Shown here: positions 51,706 through 63,065 of the stretch, piece after piece
How positions within the stretch are numbered: position 1 is the first letter of the stretch
Layout of the letters: each line of letters starts with the position of its first letter
Origin: Flavobacterium sp. K5-23
GTDB taxonomy: Bacteria; Bacteroidota; Bacteroidia; Flavobacteriales; Flavobacteriaceae
Assembly: GCF_023278045.1 (NCBI RefSeq)
Contig: NZ_CP056783.1
Coordinates: 2,389,501 to 2,453,500 of the forward strand
Direction of reading: 5' to 3'
Length of the DNA: 64,000 nt
The notes under the pieces: generated by a model
What the model saw: the letters and a program-made list of their open reading frames with translations, nothing else
Database searches by the model: none
Told to the model about the DNA's origin: nothing
Made by a program: the position numbers and the translations under genes

Positions 51706-52179
51706 ATGAAATACTCAAGATTAACAAAAGAACAGTTTGAGGAATTGAATCAGGAATTCAGTAACTTTTTAGCTACTCAGGCTATTGATAAAGGGGAATG
51801 GGATAAAATTAAAGCAGAGAAACCTGAAGTTGCTGAACAAGAATTAGATGTTTTTTCAGATTTGATTTGGGAAGGTGTTTTAACAAAAACCGAATATTTA
51901 GAACATTTTTCTAAGAACCATATATTTTTGTTTCAAAGTTTTGATACACATGTTCAATCAATTGTTCTTAAATCTTTAGACACTGATGTTGACTTTTTGT
52001 CTAAGGATGGATTGCAATGGTTGAGTGATAATATGTTCACAGATACCATTGAAATGAAAGTTGGAAAAAAGGAATTTACTGAAGAACGCAATAGTTCTCT
52101 TTTTGCATTAATTCAACAAGGCGCTTTTTTAAGTGATGGTCAATTATTCAAACAAATAAATTCAATTATTGAAGCTTAA
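51706..52179 (+). CDS. Conserved Flavobacteriaceae protein (DUF6495-like)
   Basis: From the ATG at 51706 the protein has 157 residues (MKYSRLTKEQFEELNQEF); a GTG start at 51670 would add 12 residues without support. It is acidic, soluble and mostly helical, with blocks FSNFLATQAIDKGEWDKIKA, EQELDVFSDLIWEGVL and FLFQSFDTHVQSIVLKSL. I recall it as a conserved small protein of this family of bacteria (DUF6495) but no function is known. It stands alone between the receptor terminator and the hairpin upstream of ligA. Confidence 0.78.
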   Translation: MKYSRLTKEQFEELNQEFSNFLATQAIDKGEWDKIKAEKPEVAEQELDVFSDLIWEGVLTKTEYLEHFSKNHIFLFQSFDTHVQSIVLKSLDTDVDFLSKDGLQWLSDNMFTDTIEMKVGKKEFTEERNSSLFALIQQGAFLSDGQLFKQINSIIEA

Positions 52180-52196
52180 ATTTAATGATCTTTCTT

Positions 52197-54260
<2,064 letters not shown>

Positions 54261-54272
54261 ATATACGCTCAA

Positions 54273-54986
54273 ATGAATATTTTGAAAAGCGAAAATGTTT
54301 TGGGAAAATGGTTGACTACCTGTTATTTTGTATTTGCTTTTGTGGAAGTAATTGCAGAATATTATTTCTGTAAACCTATTCTTTTTATTTTTAAACCATT
54401 AATGTTTGTACCATTAGTGATTCTTTATTGGAAGAATTCAAAAGAGAGAAGTTATATTTTTTTTGGAATTATTTTCTTTTTGTTAATTACAAATGTTTTT
54501 TTTATTCCCAATACAGAAGGTATGCTTTACATAGGCGCTGTTGCTTATCTGTTTCATCGTGTTTTGATGATTCTCTATATTATAAGACTAAGTAAGCTCA
54601 GGGATTATTTCCCAGTGTTAATTGGGGTTATTCCCTTTTTGTTTTTTTTCTTTTATTTATTGAGTATTTCAGGCGAATTACCTAAAGATAGCTTGGTTGT
54701 GTTAGTTCTTCAAAACATTTTAATGTCTATTCTCGGTGGCATGATTCTGTCTTTTTATATGATGAAGGGAAGTCTATATAACTCATGGATTTTGATATTT
54801 GGTTTATTATCTGTATCTGTTTATTTTGTTGTATTTGTGGAAAAAGTGTATCTCAATCATTTATCTCTTATAGTTTTTAGGCCTTTAGCAATGATTTTAA
54901 ATACGATGGTATATTACACTTTTTATCGATTTGTTATGGAATTTGAAAATAAAAATGCAGGTTCTAAGGAATTATTCGTCAATTGA
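54273..54986 (+). CDS. YhhN-like multi-spanning membrane protein lacking the conserved aspartates
   Basis: A 237-residue, very hydrophobic protein with seven to eight helices. It aligns by eye with the YhhN protein at 23770-24441: FIFKPLMFVPLVILY with WFMKPFLIPFLILAVY, MLYIGAVAYLFHRVLMILYI with IYFILGLIAFLISHIVYIIL, and NSWILIFGLLSVSVYFVV with NNYILLGAVFFVTSDSIL. The two conserved aspartates are replaced (N74 for D67; V or Y for D182), so lysoplasmalogenase activity is unlikely. It starts 12 bases after ligA and is probably cotranscribed. Function unknown; a lipid-binding or pseudoenzyme role is a guess. Confidence 0.75.
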   Translation: MNILKSENVLGKWLTTCYFVFAFVEVIAEYYFCKPILFIFKPLMFVPLVILYWKNSKERSYIFFGIIFFLLITNVFFIPNTEGMLYIGAVAYLFHRVLMILYIIRLSKLRDYFPVLIGVIPFLFFFFYLLSISGELPKDSLVVLVLQNILMSILGGMILSFYMMKGSLYNSWILIFGLLSVSVYFVVFVEKVYLNHLSLIVFRPLAMILNTMVYYTFYRFVMEFENKNAGSKELFVN

Positions 54987-55149
54987 TTTTAACTTTTGTT
55001 TTCTAATAAAAGCTATGTCGTTGTTATTTATATTGTTAATGATCTTTAGTAAGTTTGAAAACACAAATAAATGTTAAGGATATAACAAATAGTTTAAAAA
55101 ATCCCTTTTACTTTTTTAGATTTACCATTTTAAATGCAACCTAAATATC

Positions 55150-55157
55150 TAATTTTG
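55150..55157 (+). promoter_or_regulatory. Putative -7 box for the DUF6913-like gene and dapA
   Basis: TAATTTTG, perfect TAnnTTTG, 18 bases before the ATG at 55175. A TTTA about 18 bases upstream could serve as a weak -33 element. Confidence 0.5.
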
Positions 55158-55174
55158 CAAACAATTAAATAGCT

Positions 55175-55693
55175 ATGTTTTTAAATTATTTAAAAAATAT
55201 TTCTGTAAAGAGATCTTTAAAAAACCGTTTGCATAATGTAGCTAACAACGGTCTTTCGGGGCCTGTTGAAACTATAGGTGTTCTTATTGATGAAAGTTTA
55301 TTTAAAGAAAAAGAAGCTTTAGTGCAAGAGTTAATTAAATCTGGTTTTTTAGAGAGCAATATAAAAGTTATAGTTTACAGTGATAAGTTTAAAAAAAACA
55401 GGATTTATTCCCAGCCTACTTTTGGCTTGGCACATCTAAATTGGAGAGCTGAAATTACAAATGTGGCAATAAATAGTTTTATCAATGAGAATTTTGATTT
55501 ATTGATTAGTTATTATGATGTTGAAAAAGCAATTTTGTTGCTAGTCACTAATAATTCCAAAGCAAAATTTAAAATTGGATTTTCATCTATAGACAAGAGA
55601 TTAAATCATTTGGTAATCGATACGAATGTTGGGAATTACAAAGTTTTCGTTCATGAATTATTTAAGTATTTAAAAATATTAAACAAAATATAA
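55175..55693 (+). CDS. Conserved protein (DUF6913-like) upstream of dapA
   Basis: A 172-residue soluble protein. It starts with a basic helix ([18 protein letters not shown]), then an alternating strand/helix pattern ([75 protein letters not shown]) that suggests a Rossmann-like fold, perhaps akin to glycosyltransferase-B halves. I do not know its function. The stop is 7 bases before dapA, so the two are likely cotranscribed; DUF6913 proteins are often found here. Confidence 0.78.
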   Translation: MFLNYLKNISVKRSLKNRLHNVANNGLSGPVETIGVLIDESLFKEKEALVQELIKSGFLESNIKVIVYSDKFKKNRIYSQPTFGLAHLNWRAEITNVAINSFINENFDLLISYYDVEKAILLLVTNNSKAKFKIGFSSIDKRLNHLVIDTNVGNYKVFVHELFKYLKILNKI

Positions 55694-55700
55694 ATTTATT

Positions 55701-56582
55701 ATGCAATCATTAATAGGAACTGGTGTTGCCCTTGTAACTCCATTTAAAGAAGATTTTTCAATAGATACTGAGGCATTGACAAGAATTGTTAATTTTTCAG
55801 TAGATGGTGGAATTGAATATTTGGTAATATTAGGTACAACGGCAGAAAACGCCACTTTATCACAAGCAGAAAAAGAATTAGTGATAAAGACGGTTGTAGA
55901 TAGTAACAAAGGGAGATTGCCTTTAGTACTTGGGGTAGGTGGTAATAACACAATGAAAGTAGTTGAAGAACTTAAAACAAGGGATTTATCTGCATTTGAA
56001 GCAATTCTTTCAGTTTCGCCATATTATAATAAACCAACACAGGAAGGGATTTATCAACATTTTAAAGCGGTATCCGAAGCTTCTCCAATTCCAGTTATAA
56101 TATACAATGTGCCTGGTAGAACAGCGAGTAATATGTTGCCTGCAACCGTTTTGCGCCTAGCTAATGATTTCAAGAATATTGTTGCTATAAAAGAAGCTGC
56201 CGGTGACATTGTACAAGCAATGCAAATTATAAAAGACAAACCAAAAGATTTTCTTGTAATTTCAGGGGATGATATGATTGCTTTACCAATGGTTTTAGCA
56301 GGTGGTTCGGGTGTTATTTCCGTAATTGGACAGGGATTTCCAAAAGAATTTTCTGAAATGATTCGTTTAGGATTAAATCACAAGGTGGTTGATGCCTATA
56401 AAATTCACTATCTTTTAGCTGATAGCATTGACATGATTTTTGAGCAGGGGAATCCTGCAGGAATCAAACAGTTGTTTCAGGCATTGGGTATAGCGGAAAA
56501 CACAGTGCGTTTGCCTTTGGTAAAAGTAGATGAATCTTTGGCCAATAGATTAAGTGAATTCGTTGAGAAAATATATAAATAA
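55701..56582 (+). CDS. dapA: 4-hydroxy-tetrahydrodipicolinate synthase
   Basis: Condenses pyruvate with aspartate semialdehyde in the lysine/diaminopimelate pathway. The 293-residue TIM barrel has the Schiff-base lysine K164 (VAIKEAAGD), T46-T47 in [11 protein letters not shown]135 in IIYNVPGRT and [20 protein letters not shown]. Length is standard. Downstream is only a weak hairpin before bamD. Confidence 0.98.
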   Translation: MQSLIGTGVALVTPFKEDFSIDTEALTRIVNFSVDGGIEYLVILGTTAENATLSQAEKELVIKTVVDSNKGRLPLVLGVGGNNTMKVVEELKTRDLSAFEAILSVSPYYNKPTQEGIYQHFKAVSEASPIPVIIYNVPGRTASNMLPATVLRLANDFKNIVAIKEAAGDIVQAMQIIKDKPKDFLVISGDDMIALPMVLAGGSGVISVIGQGFPKEFSEMIRLGLNHKVVDAYKIHYLLADSIDMIFEQGNPAGIKQLFQALGIAENTVRLPLVKVDESLANRLSEFVEKIYK

Positions 56583-56606
56583 GCATCAAAAACACTGCTT
56601 TTTTTT
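56581..56606 (+). terminator. Weak hairpin with T run after dapA
   Basis: AAGCA / TGCTT with a ten-base loop then T8, overlapping the dapA stop. A second small hairpin, ACCGAA / TTCGGT (56654-56667) followed by T6, lies 47 bases further on and may help. Confidence 0.5.
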
Positions 56607-56718
56607 AAGCAAATAAATATTTTGTAGTAGCTAAATTAATGACTAAATTTGTCACCGAAACTTCGGTATGATTTTTTGTTGCTATTTAGTAAGCAATTAA
56701 TCATAAAAAAAGAAAAAA

Positions 56719-57513
56719 ATGAAAAAAATAATATCTCTATTGTTTGTTGTTGCCCTTTTTTGTTCTTGTAATGAATACCAAAAAGCAATTAAGAACGACG
56801 ATGTTGCCGTTAAATTTGCAACAGCAACTACATTATACGAGGCAGGGAAATATTCAAAAGCGATTCGTCTTTTTGAACAAATTGCACCAAGTTATAGAGG
56901 TAAACCTCAGGCTGAAAAATTATTTTACATGTTTGCACAGTCTTACTATAATACAAAACAGTATACTTTATCAGGATACCAGTTTGAGAGTTTTGCTTCC
57001 GGTTACCCAAAAAGCGAAAAGATACAGGAAGCATCTTATTTAGGTGCCAAAAGTTACTCCATGTTATCTCCAGAATACAGTTTAGATCAAACAGACACGC
57101 ACAAAGCGATTGATAAATTACAAATTTTTATTGATAAATATCCTAATTCAGAGTATTTAAAAGAAGCGAATGAGTCAGTAAAAACGCTACGTGAGAAATT
57201 AGAGAAAAAAGTGTATGAAAATGCAAAGGGATACAATACCATATCAGATTATAAATCGGCATTAGTTGCTTTTGATAATTTTATTGCTGACTATCCTGGA
57301 ACACCTTTCAAAGAAGACGCTTTATATTATAAATTAGATTCAGCTTATAAACTGGCAATCAACAGTATTCCTTCAAAAATTGAAGAAAGATTGATTGTCG
57401 CTAAATCAGCACATTCGAATTTAATAAAATTTAATGAGAATTCCCAATACAAAGAAAAAGCGAGCCAAATGTTGGTTCGAATTGAAAATGATCTACAAAA
57501 AATTACTAAATAA
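56719..57513 (+). CDS. bamD: Outer membrane protein assembly factor BamD
   Basis: A 264-residue lipoprotein (signal VALFCSC, C17) made of TPR-like helical repeats: AGKYSKAIRLFEQIAPSYRG, YNTKQYTLSGYQFESFASGY, DKLQIFIDKYPNSEYLKEAN and DYKSALVAFDNFIADYPGTP. The repeated Y-P-x-S/T motifs at helix turns are typical of BamD/YfiO. It works with BamA to insert beta-barrel proteins into the outer membrane and is essential in most species. It begins the conserved run bamD, rpoZ, coaBC, porD, recN. Confidence 0.95.
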   Translation: MKKIISLLFVVALFCSCNEYQKAIKNDDVAVKFATATTLYEAGKYSKAIRLFEQIAPSYRGKPQAEKLFYMFAQSYYNTKQYTLSGYQFESFASGYPKSEKIQEASYLGAKSYSMLSPEYSLDQTDTHKAIDKLQIFIDKYPNSEYLKEANESVKTLREKLEKKVYENAKGYNTISDYKSALVAFDNFIADYPGTPFKEDALYYKLDSAYKLAINSIPSKIEERLIVAKSAHSNLIKFNENSQYKEKASQMLVRIENDLQKITK

Positions 57514-57521
57514 ATAAAGTC

Positions 57522-57839
57522 ATGGATTTAAAAAAGACGAATGCTCCAGTAAACACAATAACTTACAATAAAACAGTTATTGAAGAACCTACTGGTAATG
57601 TGTATGAAGCGATAACCATTATGGCTAAAAGAGCAAATCAAATCAATTCTGAAATCAAAAAAGAATTGACTGAAAAATTAGAAGAATTTGCTACATATAA
57701 TGACAGTCTTGAAGAAGTTTTTGAAAATAAAGAACAAATTGAAGTTTCAAAATTCTATGAAAAATTGCCTAAGCCTCACGCTTTAGCAGTTCAAGAATGG
57801 TTAGACGGTAAAATTTACCATAGAGATTCAAATAAATAA
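57522..57839 (+). CDS. rpoZ: RNA polymerase omega subunit (Bacteroidota type)
   Basis: A 105-residue protein with the omega core GNVYEAITIMAKRANQINSE followed by a helical acidic part (KKELTEKLEEFATYNDSLEE) and the lineage-specific C-terminus (FYEKLPKPHALAVQEWLDGK). Omega stabilises beta-prime during polymerase assembly. It starts 8 bases after bamD and ends 7 bases before coaBC. Confidence 0.93.
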   Translation: MDLKKTNAPVNTITYNKTVIEEPTGNVYEAITIMAKRANQINSEIKKELTEKLEEFATYNDSLEEVFENKEQIEVSKFYEKLPKPHALAVQEWLDGKIYHRDSNK

Positions 57840-57846
57840 TACTACG

Positions 57847-59058
57847 ATGTCAGTTTTAAGCGGTAAGAAAATTTTACTTGGGGTTTCCGGTGGGATTGCC
57901 GCCTATAAAACGGCTGCATTAGTACGACTTTTTATAAAAGCAGGTGCACATGTCCAAGTGATAATGACACCTGCTTCTAAGGATTTTGTAACCCCTCTTA
58001 CATTATCCACCCTTTCCAAAAACGCGGTGCATTCTTCTTTTTTTAATGAAGATGGAGAGAATGAGCAGTGGAATAACCACGTTGAATTAGGTCTTTGGGC
58101 TGATTTAATGCTAGTTGCCCCGGCTACGGCAAATACCATGTCAAAAATGGCCAATGGTACTTGCGACAATCTTTTGGTAGCAACTTATTTGTCTGCTAAA
58201 TGTCCCGTGTATTTTGCTCCGGCAATGGATTTGGATATGTACAAACATCCTTCTACAATTTTAAGTTTTAACGCGCTTCAGCAATTTGGGAATACAATAA
58301 TTCCTGCCGAAAGCGGTGAGCTTGCTAGTGGTCTTTCAGGTGAAGGTAGAATGGCTGAACCGGAAAACATCGTTGCTTTTATTGAAGCCGATTTAGAAAG
58401 CAAATTACCTTTAAAAGGAAAAAAAATACTAATTACGGCTGGTCCCACATACGAAGCTATAGATCCAGTACGTTTTATAGGAAATCATTCCTCTGGAAAA
58501 ATGGGTTTTGATATTGCAAAAAGTGCTGCTAATTTAGGTGCTTCCGTAATATTAGTTTCAGGACCAACAAATTTTAAAGTAAATCATTCTTTAATACAAG
58601 TGATTAATGTGGTTTCGGCTCAGGATATGTATGAAGCTTGTCACGAATATTTTGATAAAGTAGATGTCGCTATAGCTGCAGCAGCAGTTGCCGATTACAG
58701 GCCTAAACATGTAGCTACTCAAAAAATTAAAAAAAACGAGGATAGTTTTAATATTGAATTAGAAAGAACAAAAGATATTTTAGCTTCTTTAGGACAAATC
58801 AAAAAAAATCAGTTTTTAATAGGGTTTGCGCTAGAAACGGAAAATGAAATTGAAAATGCAAAGCTTAAAATCCAGAAAAAAAACTTAGATTTGATAGTTC
58901 TCAATTCATTACAGGATTCGGGAGCAGGTTTTGGTAAAAAAACCAATAAGATTACTTTTATCGATAAGAACTTCAATATGGAGCCAATGGAGCTAAAATT
59001 GAAAGAAGCTGTAGCCGATGATATTTTAAACAAAGTAATAGCGCATTTTTATGAATAA
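57847..59058 (+). CDS. coaBC: Bifunctional phosphopantothenoylcysteine decarboxylase/phosphopantothenate-cysteine ligase
   Basis: Two steps of coenzyme A synthesis. The 403-residue protein has the FMN-binding CoaC half (GKKILLGVSGGIAAYKTAAL, the catalytic His in NHVELGLWADLMLVAPATAN, CPVYFAPAMDLDMY) and the CoaB half from about residue 190 (KKILITAGPTYEAIDPVRFI, GNHSSGKMGFDIAKSAANLG, AAAVADYRP, KKTNKITFID). The end overlaps the porD start by 8 bases, a sign of translational coupling. Confidence 0.98.
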   Translation: MSVLSGKKILLGVSGGIAAYKTAALVRLFIKAGAHVQVIMTPASKDFVTPLTLSTLSKNAVHSSFFNEDGENEQWNNHVELGLWADLMLVAPATANTMSKMANGTCDNLLVATYLSAKCPVYFAPAMDLDMYKHPSTILSFNALQQFGNTIIPAESGELASGLSGEGRMAEPENIVAFIEADLESKLPLKGKKILITAGPTYEAIDPVRFIGNHSSGKMGFDIAKSAANLGASVILVSGPTNFKVNHSLIQVINVVSAQDMYEACHEYFDKVDVAIAAAAVADYRPKHVATQKIKKNEDSFNIELERTKDILASLGQIKKNQFLIGFALETENEIENAKLKIQKKNLDLIVLNSLQDSGAGFGKKTNKITFIDKNFNMEPMELKLKEAVADDILNKVIAHFYE

Positions 59059-59935
59059 GATATTTACGTTTTTATTGCTGTTTACTTTTGGGCTTTCTCA
59101 AGCGCAACAACTAAATTGTACCGTTACTGTAAATTCACAAAAACTAAGTAATTCGAATCAACAGGTTTTCAAAACCCTTGAAACGGCATTAACTGAATTT
59201 GTAAATAAGACGGACTGGACTGGACAGGCATTTAAACAACAAGAGAAAATTAATTGCTCTATGTTCATTACTATTTCATCTAATAACGCTGATCAATTTG
59301 TTGCTACTTTACAAGTGCAGTCTTCAAGACCTATTTATAATTCCTCTTATTCATCTCCGGTATTAAACTATAATGATAAAGACTTTAGTTTTAATTATTC
59401 GGAATTCGAGAATTTGACTTTTAATCCTACTGCATTCGATTCTAATCTAGTTTCTGTAATAGCTTTTTATAGTTATGTGATTTTAGGAATGGATAATGAT
59501 AGTTTTGTTTTAAAATCAGGTAACACTTATTTAGAAACAGCACAAAACATTGCGAATGTAGCCCAACAGGGAAGTTATAAAGGTTGGAGTCAGATTGATG
59601 GAAATCAAAATCGTTTCTTTTTAATTAACGATTTATTGTCACCAAAATTTTCCGAAATTAGGCAAGCTATATATAATTACCATACTGGTTTAGATTTAAT
59701 GTCGAAAGATTTAAAATCCGCTAAGGAAAAAATTAAAACGGCATTATTGAATTTAGGTAAACTAAATGCTTCTAGACCTAATGCTTTTTTAACTCGTGTA
59801 TTTTTTGATGCTAAATCAGATGAAATTGTTTCTATATTCACGGGAGGGCCTAGTATTACTATTAGTGATCTAGTAGAAAGTCTAAGTAAAACTTCCCCTT
59901 TAAATTCTAGTAAATGGATAACGATAAAATACTAA
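59051..59935 (+). CDS. porD: Type IX secretion-associated protein PorD (DUF4835)
   Basis: A 294-residue exported protein (signal FTFLLLFTFGLSQAQ). The DUF4835 pattern is clear: LNCTVTVNSQKLSNSNQQVF, KTLETALTEFVNKTDWTGQA, YSSPVLNYNDKDFSFNYSEF, FYSYVILGMDNDSFVLKSGN and FFDAKSDEIVSIF. PF16119 members are called PorD, linked to type IX secretion, the pathway for gliding and surface enzymes in Bacteroidota; the exact role is unclear. The overlap with coaBC and position before recN are the usual arrangement. Confidence 0.85.
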   Translation: MNKIFTFLLLFTFGLSQAQQLNCTVTVNSQKLSNSNQQVFKTLETALTEFVNKTDWTGQAFKQQEKINCSMFITISSNNADQFVATLQVQSSRPIYNSSYSSPVLNYNDKDFSFNYSEFENLTFNPTAFDSNLVSVIAFYSYVILGMDNDSFVLKSGNTYLETAQNIANVAQQGSYKGWSQIDGNQNRFFLINDLLSPKFSEIRQAIYNYHTGLDLMSKDLKSAKEKIKTALLNLGKLNASRPNAFLTRVFFDAKSDEIVSIFTGGPSITISDLVESLSKTSPLNSSKWITIKY

Positions 59936-59990
59936 ATATTTAGTATTTTTAGATTATTACATTCTTTTCCTCATTTCAAATATTATATAA

Positions 59991-61643
59991 ATGATAAGTT
60001 CACTTTCAATAAAAAACTATGCTCTTATAGAAAAATTGAGTATCGATTTTTCAAATGGATTTTCAATTATTACCGGAGAAACTGGTGCGGGAAAATCAAT
60101 AATTTTGGGAGCTTTAGGTTTGGTTTTAGGAAAAAGAGCCGACTTATCTTCTTTAAAAAATAAAGAGGAGAAATGTGTTATCGAAGCTAATTTTGAAATC
60201 TCAAAATACAATTTACTTCCTTTTTTTGAAGCCAATGATTTAGATTATGAAAATGATACTATCATCAGGCGTGAAATTTTACCTTCGGGTAAGTCTAGGG
60301 CTTTTATAAATGACAGTCCTGTTAATCTTCAGGAACTTCAGGAATTAGGAGTCCATTTAATAGATATTCATTCGCAACATCAAACTCAGGAGCTTTCTGA
60401 TGAAAATGTACAGTTTGAAATTATAGATGCAATTGCAAATAATCAATCTGCCATTTTAGATTTCCAGGCGCTATTAAAAAGCTATAAGTCTGATAAAACC
60501 AAATTGAATTCGCTTCTTAAAAAACAAAGTGATTCTGCAAAAGAGCAGGAATACAATACTTTTTTACTTGATGAATTAGTTTCGGCTCAATTAAAATCAG
60601 GGGAACAGGAATTGCTTGAATCTGATTTTGAAAAGTTAAATAATGTTGAAATAATAAAAGAATCCATTGATAAATCTTTGGCTATTGCCAATGAAGAGCA
60701 AATTGGAGTTCTGTATAATTTGAATGAGATTAAAGTCTCTTTACAAAAAATCGCCGCTTTTTCACCAGATTATCAATCCTTGTTGGAAAGAACAACAAGC
60801 TTGAAAATTGAGCTAGATGATATTTCTGAGGAGTTAAACCGTTGTTCTGAAAAGTTGGTTAATGATCCCGAACAATTAGAACTAATCAGCCAGAAACTAC
60901 AGTTAATTTATAATTTACAAAAGAAACATCAGGTTTCTACAGTAGATGAATTGATCGAAATCCAAACTAATCTTGAAAATTCTGTTTTGGAATTAGGGAA
61001 TATTGAAGGGGAAATTAAGGAACTGACGTTTTCAATAGTACAAAAAGGGACTGCTTTAGACTTGATTTCTGAGGAAATTCATAAAAATCGTGAGGTTTCT
61101 ATTCCGGTTTTATCTAATCAATTAATCAGTATTTTAGATACATTAGGAATGCCTAATGCGCGTTTTAAGATTGCTATAAATGAAACTTCATCTTATTTTG
61201 CAAATGGTAAAGATGAACTTCAGTTTTTGTTTTCGGCCAATAAAGGGACTGATTTCGGAATACTGAAGAAAGTGGCTTCAGGAGGAGAGATGTCTAGAAT
61301 TATGCTTGCCGTTAAAGCTATTTTAGCGCAATATTCAAAATTACCAACATTGATTTTTGACGAAATTGACACAGGGGTTTCCGGCGAAATTGCTAATAAA
61401 ATGGGTGAAATAATGAAAGAAATGAGTCGCAATATGCAAATTTTTGCCATTACTCATTTACCCCAAATCGCAGCCAAAGGGAATGCTCATTTTAAAGTGT
61501 CTAAATCCACTGTTAATGAAGATACTCAATCTGAATTAAAGTTACTTTCAGAGGAGGAACGAGTTGTGGAAATTGCCCAAATGTTATCCGGAACTATTGT
61601 TTCGGATTCAGCCTTAAATCACGCAAAAGCCTTGCTGAACTAA
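59991..61643 (+). CDS. recN: DNA repair protein RecN
   Basis: An SMC-like ATPase for double-strand break repair. The 550-residue protein has the N-terminal ATP-binding half with Walker A GETGAGKS (29-36), Q-loop region DIHSQHQTQEL, long coiled-coil arms in the middle (about 150-370, rich in E/K/L) and the C-terminal half with signature ASGGEMSRIMLAVKA, Walker B LIFDEIDTGVSGEIA and ITHLPQIAAKG. Length is standard. The last codons contain the -33 element of the fabV promoter. Confidence 0.97.
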   Translation: MISSLSIKNYALIEKLSIDFSNGFSIITGETGAGKSIILGALGLVLGKRADLSSLKNKEEKCVIEANFEISKYNLLPFFEANDLDYENDTIIRREILPSGKSRAFINDSPVNLQELQELGVHLIDIHSQHQTQELSDENVQFEIIDAIANNQSAILDFQALLKSYKSDKTKLNSLLKKQSDSAKEQEYNTFLLDELVSAQLKSGEQELLESDFEKLNNVEIIKESIDKSLAIANEEQIGVLYNLNEIKVSLQKIAAFSPDYQSLLERTTSLKIELDDISEELNRCSEKLVNDPEQLELISQKLQLIYNLQKKHQVSTVDELIEIQTNLENSVLELGNIEGEIKELTFSIVQKGTALDLISEEIHKNREVSIPVLSNQLISILDTLGMPNARFKIAINETSSYFANGKDELQFLFSANKGTDFGILKKVASGGEMSRIMLAVKAILAQYSKLPTLIFDEIDTGVSGEIANKMGEIMKEMSRNMQIFAITHLPQIAAKGNAHFKVSKSTVNEDTQSELKLLSEEERVVEIAQMLSGTIVSDSALNHAKALLN

Positions 61644-61661
61644 AAAAATGCCTTATATTTG
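61632..61661 (+). promoter_or_regulatory. Promoter of fabV
   Basis: TTG at 61632-61634, 19-base spacer, TATATTTG at 61654-61661: a complete Bacteroidota promoter overlapping the end of recN. The leader to the fabV ATG is about 80 bases. Confidence 0.65.
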
Positions 61662-61749
61662 TCGATTAAATTGATGCTTTTTACGTATTAAAAACATTGT
61701 TTCAGTTGACTTCTTTTAGATAAAAATAAAAAATAATATTTTCAAAATT

Positions 61750-62940
61750 ATGATCATAGAACCTAGAATGAGAGGATTTATTTGTTTGACATCACACCCA
61801 ACAGGATGCGAGCAAAATGTTAAGAATCAAATCGAATATGTAAAATCAAAAGGCGCTATCAATGGAGCCAAAAAAGTATTAGTTATTGGTGCGTCAACCG
61901 GTTTTGGTTTGGCTTCAAGAATATCAAGTGCTTTTGGATCAGATGCAGCAACTATTGGTGTATTTTTTGAAAAACCCCCTACAGCTGGAAAGACAGCTTC
62001 TCCGGGTTGGTACAATTCTGCCGCTTTTGAAAAAGAAGCGAAAAATGCAGGATTATATGCAAAAAGTGTAAATGGAGATGCATTTTCGAATGAAGTAAAA
62101 CAACAAACATTAGACCTTATAAAAGCTGATTTAGGTCAGGTGGATATGGTTATCTACAGTTTGGCTTCTCCTGTTCGTATGCATCCTACAACAGGTGTAT
62201 TGCACCGTTCAGTATTGAAACCTATTGGAAGTACTTTTACTAATAAAACAGTTGATTTTCACACTGGAAAAGTTTCTGAAATTTCTATCGAGCCTTGTGG
62301 TGGTGATGATATTGAAAATACAGTTGCAGTAATGGGTGGTGAAGACTGGGCTATGTGGATAGATGCTTTGAAAGCTGAAAATCTATTAGCTCCTGGAGCA
62401 ACGACTGTTGCTTATTCTTATATTGGGCCATCATTAACTGAGGCTGTTTATAGAAAAGGAACTATCGGTCGTGCCAAAGACCATCTTGAAGCTACTGCTT
62501 TTTCTATCACTGACAGCTTAGCTGATATTCAGGGTAAAGCGTATGTTTCTGTAAATAAAGCTTTGGTTACACAAGCAAGTTCAGCAATTCCAGTTATTCC
62601 ATTGTATATTTCTTTATTGTATAAAATAATGAAAGAAGAAGGAATTCACGAAGGATGTATTGAGCAAATTCAACGTTTGTATCAAGACAGACTTTTCTCT
62701 GGTGCTGCAGTTCCTACGGATGAGAAAGGAAGAATTCGTATCGACGATTTAGAGATGCGTGCTGATGTTCAAGAAAAAATCGGCAAATTATGGCTAGAAG
62801 CTACTACTGAAAATTTAGCCGAATTAGGAGATTTAGAAGGATATAGAAGTGATTTCCATAATCTTTTTGGTTTTGGATTTGATGGAGTTGATTACAAAGC
62901 TGACACTGACGAAATGGTAAATGTAGAGAGTATCGCATAA
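61750..62940 (+). CDS. fabV: Enoyl-ACP/trans-2-enoyl-CoA reductase FabV
   Basis: Reduces the enoyl double bond in the last step of fatty acid elongation. The 396-residue length (long-type SDR) and motifs are those of FabV: MIIEPRMRGFICLTSHPTGC, nucleotide loop VIGASTGFGLASRI (47-60), DMVIYSLASPVRMHPTTG, and the active site Y234-x8-K243 in AVYRKGTIGRAKDHLE. FabV is insensitive to triclosan in characterised species. It has its own promoter and a strong terminator, and is directly followed by fabI on the same strand. Confidence 0.96.
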   Translation: MIIEPRMRGFICLTSHPTGCEQNVKNQIEYVKSKGAINGAKKVLVIGASTGFGLASRISSAFGSDAATIGVFFEKPPTAGKTASPGWYNSAAFEKEAKNAGLYAKSVNGDAFSNEVKQQTLDLIKADLGQVDMVIYSLASPVRMHPTTGVLHRSVLKPIGSTFTNKTVDFHTGKVSEISIEPCGGDDIENTVAVMGGEDWAMWIDALKAENLLAPGATTVAYSYIGPSLTEAVYRKGTIGRAKDHLEATAFSITDSLADIQGKAYVSVNKALVTQASSAIPVIPLYISLLYKIMKEEGIHEGCIEQIQRLYQDRLFSGAAVPTDEKGRIRIDDLEMRADVQEKIGKLWLEATTENLAELGDLEGYRSDFHNLFGFGFDGVDYKADTDEMVNVESIA

Positions 62941-62973
62941 TCATATAAGGCTAAGATTAATATTTAGTTTTAG

Positions 62974-63033
62974 TAATGCATCTTAATTTCATAATGGTTT
63001 ATTCCTTTAGAAATTAAGGTGCATTAGTTTTTT
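62974..63033 (+). terminator. Rho-independent terminator between fabV and fabI
   Basis: 17-bp stem (TAATGCATCTTAATTTC at 62974-62990 with 63010-63026, one G-U pair) and 19-base loop, followed by T6. It separates the two reductase genes into different transcripts or attenuates read-through. Confidence 0.85.
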
Positions 63034-63065
63034 ATAAAAATGAGTAAAAATTAATTTCATTTATT

